DNA of 64,000 nucleotides, from the NCBI RefSeq assembly GCF_901875635.1, contig NZ_CABFMN010000070.1:26978-90977 (forward strand), read 5' to 3'. The notes under the pieces are model-generated. The model was given only the letters and a program-made list of their open reading frames with translations. It was not told where the DNA came from and searched no databases. The DNA is from Xylophilus ampelinus (GTDB lineage: Bacteria > Pseudomonadota > Gammaproteobacteria > Burkholderiales > Burkholderiaceae_C). A program made the translations under genes and the position numbers. Numbering within the stretch: the stretch's first letter is position 1; every line of letters starts with the position of its first letter. This document shows, one piece after another, positions 45,263-54,372 of this stretch.

Positions 45263-47257
45263 TCAGTGCAGGGCGCGGTAGATCTCCTCGGCCAGGTCGA
45301 AGGCGATGCCGTCGACCGAGGCGATGTCCTCCACGCTGGCCGCCGCCACGCCGCGGATGCCACCGAAGCGCTGCAGCAGCCGTGCGCGGCGCTTGGGGCC
45401 GATGCCGGGAATCTCCTCCAACTGGCTGCCGCCCACCCGCACCTTGGCCCGCTTGGCCCGCATGCCGGTGATGGCAAAGCGGTGCGCCTCGTCGCGGATC
45501 TGCGCCACCAGCATCAGCGCCGCCGAATCGCGGCCGAGGTACACCTTCTCGCGCCCGTCGGCAAAGACCAGTTCCTCCAGGCCGACCTTGCGGCCCTCGC
45601 CCTTCTCGACGCCGACGATCAGCGACAGCGGCAGCCCCAGTTCGCTGAACACCTCGCGCGCCATCGAGACCTGTCCCTTGCCGCCGTCGACCAGCACCAG
45701 GTCGGGCATGCGTGCGCCGACGGTGCCGGGCGGCGCATCGCCCCCGGCCGCGTCGCCCGGCGGCGGAGCCTCTGCCTCGGCGGCGATGGCCTCGGCGATC
45801 TTGCCGTAGCGGCGCTGCAGCACCTGGCGCATCGCGGCGTAGTCGTCGCCGGGGGTGATGCCGTCGATGTTGTAGCGCCGGTACTCGCGGTTCTGCATCG
45901 CATGGTGTTCGAACACCACGCAGGAGGCCTGCGTCGCCTCGCCCGCCGTGTGCGAGATGTCGAAGCACTCGATGCGGAAGCTGTCCAGTTCATCTGGCGC
46001 CAGCTCGAGCGCATCGACCAATGCGCGCGTACGCGCCTGCTGCGACCCCTCCTCGGCCAAAAGCCGGGCGAGTTGGATGTCGGCGTTCTTCTGGGCCATC
46101 TCCAGCCACAGTCGCCGCTGGGCGCGGGGCTGGAAGACCGCCGTGGTGCGCTGGCCCGCCTGCTGCGCGACGGCCTCGATCAACTCACGCCCCACCGTCT
46201 CGCCCAGCACCAGGGTCGGCGGCGCGGGCGAATCGATGTAGTGCTGGGCGATGAAGGCCTCGAGCACCTGCTGCTCGACGGTCTCGACCTCCGTCGCGGC
46301 GTCCGAGCCACTGTCTTCCTGCGCCTCGGCCTGCGCCACCAGAGCAGCGTCCTCGACGTGCGCGGGGAAGTAGGCCCGGTCGCCCAGGTGTCGCCCGCCG
46401 CGCACCATGGCCAGGTTGACGCAGGCCTTGCCGCCCTGCACTTTCACCGCCAGGATGTCCACGTCCTTGTCCGACGCGATCTCCACCGACTGCTGGTGCA
46501 GCACCTTCGACAGCGCCGACATGCGGTTGCGCAGCTCGGCCGCCTGCTCGAACTCCAGCTTCTCGGCGTGCTGCATCATGCGCCCCTCCAGCTCGGCCAG
46601 CACTTGCTGCGTGTCGCCGCGCAGGAAGGCCTCGGCGTCGGCCACGTCGTCGGCATAGGCCTGCGGCTCGATGTGGCCCACGCAGGGCCCGGTGCAGCGC
46701 TTGATCTGGTAGAGCAGGCAGGGCCGCGTGCGGTTGGCATACACCGTGTCTTCGCAGGTGCGCAGGCGAAACACCTTCTGCAGCTGCTGGATGGTCTCCT
46801 TCACGGCCCAGGCGCTCGGGTAGGGCCCGAAGTAGCGGTGCCGCCGGTCGGTCGCGCCGCGGTAGTAGGCCAAGCGCGGCACGCTGCCGGCGGCCAGCCC
46901 GTCGGCGGCGTCACGCTCGCGGGTGCCGGTGATCTTCAGGTAGGGATAGCTCTTGTCGTCGCGGAACAGGATGTTGTAGCGCGGCTTGAGCGTCTTGATG
47001 AGGTTGTTCTCGAGCAGCAGCGCCTCGGCCTCGGAGCGCACGACCGTGGTCTCCATGCGCGCGATCTTGCCGATCATGTGGCCGATGCGCGTGCCGCCGT
47101 GGTTCTTCTGGAAGTAGCTCGACACCCGCTTCTTGAGGTTGCGCGCCTTGCCGACGTAGAGCACGCCGCCGGCCGCATCGAAGTAGCGATAGACGCCGGG
47201 CATCGAGGGCAGCGCGGCCACCTCGGCCAGCAGTTGTTCGGAATGCACGTCTGACAT
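45263..47257 (-). CDS. uvrC: Excinuclease ABC subunit C
   Basis: The 664-residue protein has an N-terminal GIY-YIG nuclease ([20 protein letters not shown]), a Cys-rich region ([15 protein letters not shown]), a UVR motif, the central UvrC RNase H-like nuclease ([30 protein letters not shown]) and C-terminal helix-hairpin-helix motifs ([20 protein letters not shown]). It makes both incisions in nucleotide excision repair. Inserts of acidic and Ala-rich residues ([28 protein letters not shown]) make it longer than the 610-residue E. coli form. ATG 47257 starts [13 protein letters not shown]. Confidence 0.97.
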   Translation of the reverse strand: MSDVHSEQLLAEVAALPSMPGVYRYFDAAGGVLYVGKARNLKKRVSSYFQKNHGGTRIGHMIGKIARMETTVVRSEAEALLLENNLIKTLKPRYNILFRDDKSYPYLKITGTRERDAADGLAAGSVPRLAYYRGATDRRHRYFGPYPSAWAVKETIQQLQKVFRLRTCEDTVYANRTRPCLLYQIKRCTGPCVGHIEPQAYADDVADAEAFLRGDTQQVLAELEGRMMQHAEKLEFEQAAELRNRMSALSKVLHQQSVEIASDKDVDILAVKVQGGKACVNLAMVRGGRHLGDRAYFPAHVEDAALVAQAEAQEDSGSDAATEVETVEQQVLEAFIAQHYIDSPAPPTLVLGETVGRELIEAVAQQAGQRTTAVFQPRAQRRLWLEMAQKNADIQLARLLAEEGSQQARTRALVDALELAPDELDSFRIECFDISHTAGEATQASCVVFEHHAMQNREYRRYNIDGITPGDDYAAMRQVLQRRYGKIAEAIAAEAEAPPPGDAAGGDAPPGTVGARMPDLVLVDGGKGQVSMAREVFSELGLPLSLIVGVEKGEGRKVGLEELVFADGREKVYLGRDSAALMLVAQIRDEAHRFAITGMRAKRAKVRVGGSQLEEIPGIGPKRRARLLQRFGGIRGVAAASVEDIASVDGIAFDLAEEIYRALH

Positions 47258-47308
47258 GGCGGCTATTGTGGCCGCGCCACGCGGCCATTCACTTTCAAGC
47301 CAAAAGTG

Positions 47309-47360
47309 CCCGCAGCGCCCGCGGGGTGGGCGCAGGCAGCTATCAATTCCATAGCAACGG
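47309..47360 (+). repeat. Dispersed repeat unit, copy R3
   Basis: The copy contains AGCGCCCGCGGGGTGGGCGC and the core AGCTATCAATTCCATAGCAAC. It lies in the 135-base divergent gap between uvrC and earP, where promoters for both genes should be. Confidence 0.75.
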
Positions 47361-47392
47361 CCATGCCCCGGGGTGCCACGGACAATCGCCCC

Positions 47393-48508
47393 ATGCCGAC
47401 GCCCGACACCGACCGCCTGCGCTGGGACCTGTTCTGCCGCGTCATCGACAACCACGGCGACCTGGGCGTGTGCTGGCGCCTGGCCCGCCAGCTCGCCGAC
47501 GGCGGCGACGCGGTGCGGCTGTGGATCGACGACGGCCGTGCGCTCGCCTGGATGGCGCCCGCCGGCCACCCGGGCGTCACCGTGGTCGACTGGGGCGACG
47601 CCGGCGCCGTGCAACGCGCCGTGGCCGAAGCGCCCGCGCCCGACGTGCTGGTCGAGGCCTTCGGCTGCGACCCGGCGCCCGAACTCGTCGCGCACTTCGC
47701 CCGCCACGCCGTTACGGCGCGCCGCCACGCCTGGATCAACCTCGAGTACCTCTCGGCCGAACCCTACGTGGAACGGTTGCACCGCCTGCCCTCCCCCGTC
47801 TTCCGCGGCCCGGGCGAGGGGCTGACCAAGTGGTTCTTCTACCCGGGCTTCACGTCGGCGACGGGCGGGCTGCTGCGCGAGCCGGGCCTGGTCGCGCAAC
47901 GAAACACCTTCGACAGGCGCGCCTGGCTCGCCGGCCGGGGCATCGACTGGCAGGGCGAACGGCTGGTGTCCCTCTTCTGCTACGAGCCACCTGCGCTGGC
48001 GCCGCTGCTTCGCCAGTGGATGGACGACTTGGAACCGACACGCCTGCTGGTCAGCGCGGGCCGCGCAAACAACGCCGTCGAGCAGGCCCTGAACATGCTG
48101 GAAGTCCCACCGGCCGGACGTGGGGCGCTATCGATTTCATACCTGCCGCATCTCGCACAGCCCGCATTCGACGCGCTCCTGTGGTCCTGCGACCTGAACC
48201 TCGTGCGCGGCGAAGACTCCTTCGTGCGCGCCCACTGGGCGGGCGCGCCCTTCGTCTGGCAGATCTACCCGCAGGACGACGACGCCCACCACATCAAGTT
48301 GAACGCCTGGCTGGACTGGCTCGATGCGCCGGCCTCGCTGCGCGCCTTCCACCACGCCTGGAACGGCTTTTCGGACGCGCCGGCGCTGGCGCCCGACGCG
48401 GCCATGCTGGCCGACTGGCGCGCTGCCACGCAGGCGGGCCGTGCGCGCCTGCTGGCCCGGGACGACCTCGCCACCCAGTTGCGCCGCTTCGTCACCCAAA
48501 AAAGCTAA
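47393..48508 (+). CDS. earP: EF-P arginine rhamnosyltransferase
   Basis: The 371-residue protein matches EarP, a GT-B-fold transferase that puts rhamnose from dTDP-rhamnose on Arg32 of elongation factor P. The N-terminal segment [20 protein letters not shown] and the C-terminal ligand-binding block [16 protein letters not shown] are characteristic. Its gene is followed by efp after a 152-base gap, and that EF-P has an Arg at position 32. ATG 47393 gives the normal length; the frame extends upstream to 47306 through repeat R3, which is unlikely to be coding. Confidence 0.95.
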   Translation: MPTPDTDRLRWDLFCRVIDNHGDLGVCWRLARQLADGGDAVRLWIDDGRALAWMAPAGHPGVTVVDWGDAGAVQRAVAEAPAPDVLVEAFGCDPAPELVAHFARHAVTARRHAWINLEYLSAEPYVERLHRLPSPVFRGPGEGLTKWFFYPGFTSATGGLLREPGLVAQRNTFDRRAWLAGRGIDWQGERLVSLFCYEPPALAPLLRQWMDDLEPTRLLVSAGRANNAVEQALNMLEVPPAGRGALSISYLPHLAQPAFDALLWSCDLNLVRGEDSFVRAHWAGAPFVWQIYPQDDDAHHIKLNAWLDWLDAPASLRAFHHAWNGFSDAPALAPDAAMLADWRAATQAGRARLLARDDLATQLRRFVTQKS

Positions 48509-48660
48509 AATAGCAGGCTTTGCGGAAATCGGGGTTGCAACCTCGACGGCCCTCTCGGGGGCCATCCGCACAACCCGCCGCGGGTCCGCAGCGCGCCAGC
48601 CACAGCCAGTGAGCCGGCGACCTGCACCGAGCGGCCAACGTCCCCCCAGGACACACACTC

Positions 48661-49215
48661 ATGAAAATCGCTCAAGAAATCCGCGCCGGCAACGTCATCA
48701 TGCACGGCAAGGACCCGATGGTCGTGCTCAAGACCGAATACAGCCGCGGCGGCCGCAACAGCGCCACCGTGCGCATGAAGATGAAGAGCCTGATCGCCAA
48801 CTTCAACACCGAAGTGGTCTTCAAGGCCGACGACAAGATCGACCAGATCGTCCTGGACAAGAAGGAGTGCACCTACTCCTACTTCGCCGACCCTATGTAC
48901 GTCTGCATGGACAGCGAATACAACCAGTACGAAGTCGAAGCCGAGAACATGGGCGACGCCCTGAACTACCTCGAGGACGGCATGCCGCTCGAAGTCGTGT
49001 TCTACGACGGCAAGGCCATCTCGGTCGAAGTCCCCACCAGCGTCGAGCGCGAAATCACCTGGACCGAACCGGCCGTCAAGGGCGACACCTCGGGCAAGGT
49101 GCTCAAGCCCGCCAAGATCGCCACCGGCTTCGAAGTGCCCGTGCCGCTGTTCGTCTCGCAAGGCGACAAGATCGAAATCGACACCCGCACGGGCGAGTAC
49201 CGCAAGCGCGTCTGA
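48661..49215 (+). CDS. efp: Elongation factor P
   Basis: The 184-residue factor ([20 protein letters not shown]) helps ribosomes pass polyproline stretches. Three KOW/OB domains are recognisable, with YSRGGRNSA around the modified tip residue Arg32 and the C-terminal signature [16 protein letters not shown]. Arg32 instead of Lys34 means modification by EarP, encoded upstream, and not by EpmA. A terminator follows 26 bases after the stop. The 152-base gap upstream probably holds its promoter. Confidence 0.98.
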   Translation: MKIAQEIRAGNVIMHGKDPMVVLKTEYSRGGRNSATVRMKMKSLIANFNTEVVFKADDKIDQIVLDKKECTYSYFADPMYVCMDSEYNQYEVEAENMGDALNYLEDGMPLEVVFYDGKAISVEVPTSVEREITWTEPAVKGDTSGKVLKPAKIATGFEVPVPLFVSQGDKIEIDTRTGEYRKRV

Positions 49216-49241
49216 GCGCTGCCTCTCCCTGCGCATCCGTG

Positions 49242-49269
49242 AAGGCTCCCTTGGGAGCCTTTTTATTTT
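49242..49269 (+). terminator. Intrinsic terminator after efp
   Basis: AAGGCTC-CCTTGG-GAGCCTT forms a 7-bp stem followed by TTTATTTTT. It ends efp transcription 17 bases before the next gene. Confidence 0.88.
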
Positions 49270-49285
49270 TGCGTAGGCTGGCGGC

Positions 49286-50074
49286 ATGACCGACCAGCCC
49301 GCCCCGCCCGCAGTCCGCACGGAAGCCGACGGCCCCGTCTGCACCATCGTCCTGAGCCGCCCGCACTGCCGCAATGCCGTCGATGGCCCGACGGCGGCGC
49401 TTCTGCGCGAGGCCTTCGAGCGCTTCGAGGCCGACGACAGCCAGCGCGTGGCCGTGCTGTGGGGCGAACACGGCAGCTTCTGCGCCGGCGCTGACCTGGG
49501 TGCAGTGAGCGACCCCGCCGGGCGCCACGAACTCGACCCCGAAGGCGGCGGCAGCGGGCCGATGGGCCCGAGCCGCATGGCGCTCAAGAAGCCGCTGATC
49601 GCCGCCATCGCGGGCCATGCGGTGGCCGGCGGGCTGGAGCTGGCCTTGCTGGCCGACCTGCGGGTGGCGGAAGAGAACGCCGTGCTCGGCGTGTTCTGCC
49701 GCCGCTGGGGCGTGCCGCTGATCGACGGCGGCACGGTGCGCCTGCCGCGCATCGTCGGCATGGGCCGCGCGCTGGACCTGATCCTTACCGGGCGGCCGGT
49801 GCCGGCCGACGAGGCGCTGGCGATGGGCCTGGTCAACCGCGTGGTGCCGCCGGGCCAGTCGCGCGCTGCGGCCGAGCAGCTGGCCCGCGAGATCTCCGCC
49901 TTCCCGCAGCAATGCATGCTGACGGACCGCGCCTCAGCCTACGGCCAGTGGGACCTGCCGCTGGCCGAAGCCCTGCGCGCCGAAGGCCGCCGGGGCGTGC
50001 CCATCGTCGCCGCCGAAGGCGCGGCAGGGGCGGCGCGCTTCGTTCAGGGGGCCGGGCGGCACGGCCGGTTTTGA
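49286..50074 (+). CDS. Enoyl-CoA hydratase/isomerase family protein
   Basis: The 262-residue crotonase has the oxyanion-hole segments GSFCAGADLGAVS and IAAIAGHAVAGGLELALLADL, and the active-site loop GVPLIDGGTVRLPRIVG. Crotonases act on acyl-CoA thioesters in fatty acid or aromatic degradation, and the exact reaction cannot be assigned. It is a single gene between the efp terminator and the converging amidase gene, separated from the latter by 58 bases. Confidence 0.88.
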   Translation: MTDQPAPPAVRTEADGPVCTIVLSRPHCRNAVDGPTAALLREAFERFEADDSQRVAVLWGEHGSFCAGADLGAVSDPAGRHELDPEGGGSGPMGPSRMALKKPLIAAIAGHAVAGGLELALLADLRVAEENAVLGVFCRRWGVPLIDGGTVRLPRIVGMGRALDLILTGRPVPADEALAMGLVNRVVPPGQSRAAAEQLAREISAFPQQCMLTDRASAYGQWDLPLAEALRAEGRRGVPIVAAEGAAGAARFVQGAGRHGRF

Positions 50075-50132
50075 ACCCGTCGCGGGAGGCTTTCCGCGAA
50101 CCCTCACCCTGCGTCCCAGGGCAGTCGCCACT

Positions 50133-51590
50133 TCATGGATCCTGCCGGCGACCGCCCACAGAGCCCGTCTGCGCCGCGGCCGCGACAGGCGCAGGAGGCA
50201 GCATCGCTTCGATGCCGAGGGCCAACGCCAGCAATGCCGAATCCGTGTTCTCGGCGCCGGTCAATTCCAGCCCGGCAGGCAGGCCGTCAGAGCTCAGTCC
50301 CATCGGCAGGCTCAGCGCCGGCAGACCGGCCATGCCGGCCGGCCCGGTGTTGCGAATGTAGGCCGAGAAGGCGCTGGTGAGGCGACCGCAGAGCATGACG
50401 TCCACATCCTCCCCGATGCGCGCAGCCGTCAGCGGACTGGTCGGAAACACCAGGGCAGCCAGTCCATGGCGCGCGAAGCACTCCCGGTACGCCGCCTGCA
50501 TGCGCGGGCGCAGTGTGTGCAGCGCATGCGCGTAGGCATCGGGTGTGATCGCGCTCGCACCGAAGAGGCGTTCGAAGAGCGGGCGCACGTCGGGACTGAC
50601 CACGGCATCGGCAAGCGCACGCGCGTCGAAGGGGCGCCCATGCCGTGCGAAGTACGCGGCCAGCGCAGGCAGGATTTCGAACAGCGAGATCGTCATCGAC
50701 CCTTCGCGGAACAGCGCGTCGGCTTCCGACAGGTCGCATGGCACCAGCACGGCGCCCGCATCTGCCAGCCGCTCGAGCGTTTCGCGTGCCAGCCGCTCGA
50801 CGGGCGGATCGAGCTCCTCCCAGAAGCAGGCTTGCGGCACACCCAGCCGCACACTCGCCAGTGACGTCGCCGCCAGCTGGGCCGGGCCGCCGGCCACGGC
50901 ATGGTCGAGCAGCACGCAGTCGTCCACGCATCGCGCCATGACGCCGGCGGTGTCGAAAGTCGGTGAAATCGGCACCAGGCCGTCGTCGGGCCAGCGGTGC
51001 ACCGTCGGGCGAAATCCCGTGAGACCGCACAGCGCCGCGGGCACGCGCACCGAGCCGCCTGTGTCGGTACCGATGGCCGCCGGCGCGGCGCGCAGTCCGA
51101 GGAGCGCCGCATTGCCGCCGCTCGAACCGCCCGTCACGCGCGTGGGGTCGAAAGGATTGCGCGAGGGACCGAAGGCATGGTTGTGGCCCGTCACGCCCTG
51201 CGACCATTCGTGCATGTTCGATTTGCCGAGCACCAGCGCGCCCGCGTCGAGCAGTCGCTGCGTCACGCCGGCGTGGCGGCGCGGACGGTGATCCGCCATC
51301 CACGGGCTGCCGGCGGTCGTCGGCATGCCGGCCACGTCGATGTTGTCCTTGAAGGCCAGCGGCACGCCGCACAGCGGGAGCGGGCCGGGCATGCGGCGCC
51401 CGGCGTCGAGGTCGGCCGCGGCCGCAAGAAGCGCAGGGGGGTCCAGGTGCAGGAAGGCGCCGTAGGCCGCAATGGCGCCAGCCCGGTCCAGCAGGGCCTG
51501 CGCGTAGTCGGTGGCGCGCAGTTCGCCCGATGCGATCCGGCGGGCAGCCTCGCGTACAGAAATGTCAGTCAACGCATGCATTCGGTCCAT
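50133..51590 (-). CDS. Amidase-signature family amidase
   Basis: The 485-residue enzyme has the Ser-cisSer-Lys amidase triad: catalytic Lys in PLAFKDNIDVAG, GGSSGGNAALLG and GTDTGGSVRVPAALCGLTG. Such enzymes hydrolyse carboxamides to the acid and ammonia. It is divergent from an ABC importer operon, and a sigma-54-type promoter on the minus strand (51625-51642) predicts transcription from about 51615. That excludes the GTG at 51620 and supports ATG 51590 or 51581 (MHALTDISVREAARRI). The shared control region suggests that it acts on the compound taken up by that importer, releasing ammonia. Confidence 0.85.
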   Translation of the reverse strand: MDRMHALTDISVREAARRIASGELRATDYAQALLDRAGAIAAYGAFLHLDPPALLAAAADLDAGRRMPGPLPLCGVPLAFKDNIDVAGMPTTAGSPWMADHRPRRHAGVTQRLLDAGALVLGKSNMHEWSQGVTGHNHAFGPSRNPFDPTRVTGGSSGGNAALLGLRAAPAAIGTDTGGSVRVPAALCGLTGFRPTVHRWPDDGLVPISPTFDTAGVMARCVDDCVLLDHAVAGGPAQLAATSLASVRLGVPQACFWEELDPPVERLARETLERLADAGAVLVPCDLSEADALFREGSMTISLFEILPALAAYFARHGRPFDARALADAVVSPDVRPLFERLFGASAITPDAYAHALHTLRPRMQAAYRECFARHGLAALVFPTSPLTAARIGEDVDVMLCGRLTSAFSAYIRNTGPAGMAGLPALSLPMGLSSDGLPAGLELTGAENTDSALLALALGIEAMLPPAPVAAAAQTGSVGGRRQDP

Positions 51591-51615
51591 GAAGAGCTTG
51601 AATTGGGGCGGAAGC

Positions 51616-51629
51616 TGCACTCTGGTGCA
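51616..51629. promoter_or_regulatory. Palindrome TGCAC-N4-GTGCA at the amidase promoter
   Basis: The dyad covers the -12 element and start point of the amidase sigma-54-type promoter. It resembles NtrC half-sites (TGCAC...GTGCA), but the spacer is 4 instead of about 7, so NtrC binding is not claimed. A repressor site is possible. Confidence 0.3.
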
Positions 51630-51642
51630 TGTTTCGGGCCAA
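51625..51642 (-). promoter_or_regulatory. Candidate sigma-54 promoter for the amidase gene
   Basis: The minus strand reads TTGGCCCGAAACATGCAC, with GG and GC separated by exactly 10 bases as in -24/-12 promoters. It matches the consensus TTGGCACG-N4-TTGCA at all but two defined positions. The predicted start is near 51615. Confidence 0.6.
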
Positions 51643-51679
51643 TTTCAGGCCGCAAGCATGCGAACGGGGCCTCATTTTG

Positions 51680-51697
51680 TTGGCATGGATACTGCTT
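51680..51697 (+). promoter_or_regulatory. Candidate sigma-54 promoter for the ABC importer operon
   Basis: TTGGCATGGATACTGCTT has GG and GC separated by exactly 10 bases and matches the -24/-12 consensus well. It lies 31 bases upstream of the binding-protein ATG, so transcription would start near 51706. Confidence 0.6.
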
Positions 51698-51727
51698 AAT
51701 CTATTTTTTGTATTCAAAGGCCCATCC

Positions 51728-52735
51728 ATGTCCTTCAAGTCCTTGCGCATCCTGGCCGCCGTCGCGACGTCGATGGCTCTTCTGGCGGGCACGCCCGCGT
51801 CGGCTGCCGAAAAGGTCTCGCTGCGCCTCAAATGGCTGGCGCAGGCACAGTTCGCCGGCTTCTACGTGGCCAAGGCCAAGGGTTTCTATGACCAGGCCGG
51901 GCTCGACCTGACGATCAATCCGGGCGGCCCCAACCTGAACGTTGAGACGCTGGTCGCCGCCGGCAACGACACCTTCGGCCTGGCCGGTGGCACCGAGACC
52001 GTGCTGCTCGCCCGCGAAAAGGGCCTGCCGCTGGTGTGCATCGGCGTGACGGTGCAGACCACGCCCTTCACTTATGTGACCTACAAGGATTCCGGCATCA
52101 CCAAGGTGAAGGACTTCGCCGGCAAGAAGGTCGCCACCTGGTTCACCGGCACCCAGTACACGCTGTACTCGATGCTCGCTTCGGCCGGCCTGAAGCAGAG
52201 CGACCTGACCATCGTTCCCCAGTCGGGCTCGATGGCACCGTTCGTCGAGAAGCAGTTCGACGTGGCCGCCGCCACTTACTACAACGAGCTCAACACACTG
52301 AAGGAGCAGGGCCTGGGCGACAAGCTCACGCTCATCAAGCCCGACGACTACGGCGTCGTCGTGCAGCAGGACACAGTGCTCGTGTCCGAGAAGTACCGCA
52401 ACGAAAAGCCGCAGCAGGTGCAGGCCTTCCTGACCGCCACCATCAAGGGCTGGAAGTACGCGCTGCAGAACAAGAAGGAAGCCATCGACATCGTCATGGC
52501 CGCCGCCCCCACATTGAACCGCGCGCACCAGGAAGCCATGCTCGACGAGTTCGAGAAGCTCGTGAAGGCCGGCAAGGGCAGCACCGACGGCATCCTCGCC
52601 ATCGACTTGCCCACGGTCGAGAAGATGCAGGCGCAGCTCGTGGGCTACAAGGCGCTGAAAGCGCCGGCCGACCTGTCGAAAGCCTACGACCCGAGCTTCT
52701 GGGCCCAGGTGCCCGTGGCCGACAAGAAGTTCTGA
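51728..52735 (+). CDS. NMT1/THI5-type ABC transporter substrate-binding protein
   Basis: The 335-residue protein has a Sec signal (ILAAVATSMALLAGTPASAA) and the NMT1/THI5-like fold of NitT/TauT and ThiY binding proteins (SLRLKWLAQAQFAGFYVAKA, KGFYDQAGLDLTINPGGP, VKDFAGKKVATWFTG). Known ligands are sulfonates, pyrimidines such as HMP, nitrate and small heterocycles. ATG 51728 gives the correct signal peptide. It is the first gene of a long operon with permeases and catabolic enzymes, so the ligand is probably their substrate. Confidence 0.9.
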   Translation: MSFKSLRILAAVATSMALLAGTPASAAEKVSLRLKWLAQAQFAGFYVAKAKGFYDQAGLDLTINPGGPNLNVETLVAAGNDTFGLAGGTETVLLAREKGLPLVCIGVTVQTTPFTYVTYKDSGITKVKDFAGKKVATWFTGTQYTLYSMLASAGLKQSDLTIVPQSGSMAPFVEKQFDVAAATYYNELNTLKEQGLGDKLTLIKPDDYGVVVQQDTVLVSEKYRNEKPQQVQAFLTATIKGWKYALQNKKEAIDIVMAAAPTLNRAHQEAMLDEFEKLVKAGKGSTDGILAIDLPTVEKMQAQLVGYKALKAPADLSKAYDPSFWAQVPVADKKF

Positions 52736-52765
52736 GCCGCCGCGTCGCCTTCACGACCCGAAGCC

Positions 52766-53617
52766 ATGAAATTCATGCCCCATGAAGTGATGCCGCCCGC
52801 CGCGAGCGACACCGCGCCGCCCATGCTCGAGCTGGTCAATGTGTGGAAGCGCTTCGGCGAAGCGCAGGCGCAGACCGTGGCGGTGTCGAACGTCAACCTG
52901 CGGATCGCGAAGGGCGAATTCGTCACGCTCGTGGGCCCTTCGGGCTGCGGCAAGTCCACGCTCTTCAACATGATCGCGGGACTGCTGCCGCCCGACGATG
53001 ACGGCTCGCTGCTGTTCGGCGGCGCGCCACAGCGCGACGGCCAGCTGCTCGGCAAGGTGTCGTTCATGCCGCAGCGCGACCTGCTGTTCCCCTGGCGCAC
53101 CGTCCTGGACAACGCCATCCTCGCGCTCGAAGTGGAGGGCCTGCCGCGCAAGCAGGCGCGCGAGCGTGCCCGCGCCATGCTGCCCGAGTTCGGCCTGGCC
53201 GGCTTTGCCAATCATTACCCACACCAGCTCTCGGGCGGCATGCGCCAGCGTGTCGCACTGATGCGTACCTTCCTGTTCGAGCGCGACCTGATGCTGCTCG
53301 ACGAACCCTTTGGCGCACTGGACGCGCTCACGCGCAGCCGCATGCAGCACTGGCTGCTCGACATCTGGGCGCGCCACCGGCGGACGGTGCTCTTCATCAC
53401 CCACGACATCGACGAGGCCATCGTGCTGGGCGACCGCGTGCTGGTGATGAGCGCACGCCCCGGCACGGTGAAGAGCGAAACCGTGATCGACCTGCCACGC
53501 CCGCGCGATCCCTCGGTGGTGCTGACGCCGGAGTTCATCCGCATCAAGCAGCGCCTGCTCGCCGAGATCGAGGAGGAGAGCCGCAAGACCTTCGCTCAGG
53601 AGGGTTCCGTTTCGTGA
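52766..53617 (+). CDS. ABC transporter ATP-binding subunit (NitT/TauT type)
   Basis: The 283-residue ATPase has Walker A GPSGCGKST, the Q-loop PQRDLLFPWRT, signature LSGGMRQRVALMRTF, Walker B LMLLDEPFGALDALTRSR and the H-loop ITHDIDEA. It would power the two permeases encoded next. It begins 30 bases after the binding-protein stop, and its stop TGA overlaps the GTG start of the first permease. Confidence 0.92.
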   Translation: MKFMPHEVMPPAASDTAPPMLELVNVWKRFGEAQAQTVAVSNVNLRIAKGEFVTLVGPSGCGKSTLFNMIAGLLPPDDDGSLLFGGAPQRDGQLLGKVSFMPQRDLLFPWRTVLDNAILALEVEGLPRKQARERARAMLPEFGLAGFANHYPHQLSGGMRQRVALMRTFLFERDLMLLDEPFGALDALTRSRMQHWLLDIWARHRRTVLFITHDIDEAIVLGDRVLVMSARPGTVKSETVIDLPRPRDPSVVLTPEFIRIKQRLLAEIEEESRKTFAQEGSVS

Positions 53618-54372
53618 ACGCCTTCTTGCAGCGCGCCCTGCGCTCGCCCGCCCTGGCCTTCCTCGGGCTCGCGCTGGCCTGGGAACTGTGCGTGCACGCA
53701 TTCGCCCCCTCGCCGCGCCTCCTGCCTGCGCTGAGCGCCATCGCGCAGGACGCGTGGTCGGTATGGCCCCAGCTGCTGCGCGGCTTCGGCCGCACGCTGC
53801 TGGAGACCGTGCTCGGCTTCGCGGCGGGCGCGCTCTTCGGCTTCTTCTGCGGCACGGTGTTCACCTACTCGCGCTGGATGGAGCGCTCCGTGTTCCCGCT
53901 CTTCGTGGTGTCGCAGACCGTGCCGGTCGTGGCCTTCGGCGCGCTCATCGTGATCTGGTTCGGCAACTCGCTGCTGGCCAAGGTGATGACCGCCTTCTTC
54001 CTGACCTTCTTCCCGGTGACGGTGAACACGCTGCGCGGATTGAAGTCCTGCGACCCGCAGCGCGTCGCGCTCATGCGCAGCTTCGGTGCCGACCGCTTCG
54101 TCATGTTCTTCAAGCTCGCCGTGCCTTCGGCCCTGCCGCAGGTGATGGTCGGCCTGCGCGTGGCCATTGGCCTGAGCCTGATCGGTTCGGTGGTGGGCGA
54201 GTGGTTCGGCGAGACGGTCGGCCTGGGCGTCATGCTCATGGAGGCGATGAACGCCGACCTGGTCCTGCGCCTGTGGGTGGTGATGTTCGCCTGCGGGCTG
54301 ATGGGCGCCATGCTCTACGGGCTGCTCACATTCGTGGAAAGGAGGCTCGTATGGTGGCGCAGCGAAAGCTGA
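53614..54372 (+). CDS. ABC transporter permease 1 (NitT/TauT type)
   Basis: The 252-residue membrane protein has an N-terminal helix (LAFLGLALAWELCVHAF) and a BPD_transp_1 domain with the coupling loop MRSFGADRFVMFFKLAVPSA. The start is GTG (53614) with AGGAGG 10 bases ahead, overlapping the stop of the ATPase gene by 4 bases. It forms a heterodimer with the next permease, since two different permease genes are present instead of one. Confidence 0.9.
   Translation: MNAFLQRALRSPALAFLGLALAWELCVHAFAPSPRLLPALSAIAQDAWSVWPQLLRGFGRTLLETVLGFAAGALFGFFCGTVFTYSRWMERSVFPLFVVSQTVPVVAFGALIVIWFGNSLLAKVMTAFFLTFFPVTVNTLRGLKSCDPQRVALMRSFGADRFVMFFKLAVPSALPQVMVGLRVAIGLSLIGSVVGEWFGETVGLGVMLMEAMNADLVLRLWVVMFACGLMGAMLYGLLTFVERRLVWWRSES

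Noticed and set aside
48127..48141. GCTATCGATTTCATA inside earP, similar to the repeat core
   Set aside because: It matches only one half of the core, lies in conserved coding sequence and has no GC-rich hairpin beside it.
48479..48511. Sigma-70 promoter for efp (TTGCGC and TAAAAT)
   Set aside because: The spacer would be 21 bases and the -35 lies in earP coding DNA, so support is too weak.
51591..51727. TPP-type or other riboswitch upstream of the NMT1/THI5-like importer
   Set aside because: No conserved thi-box or other aptamer core is visible; the gap is filled by two sigma-54-type promoters.
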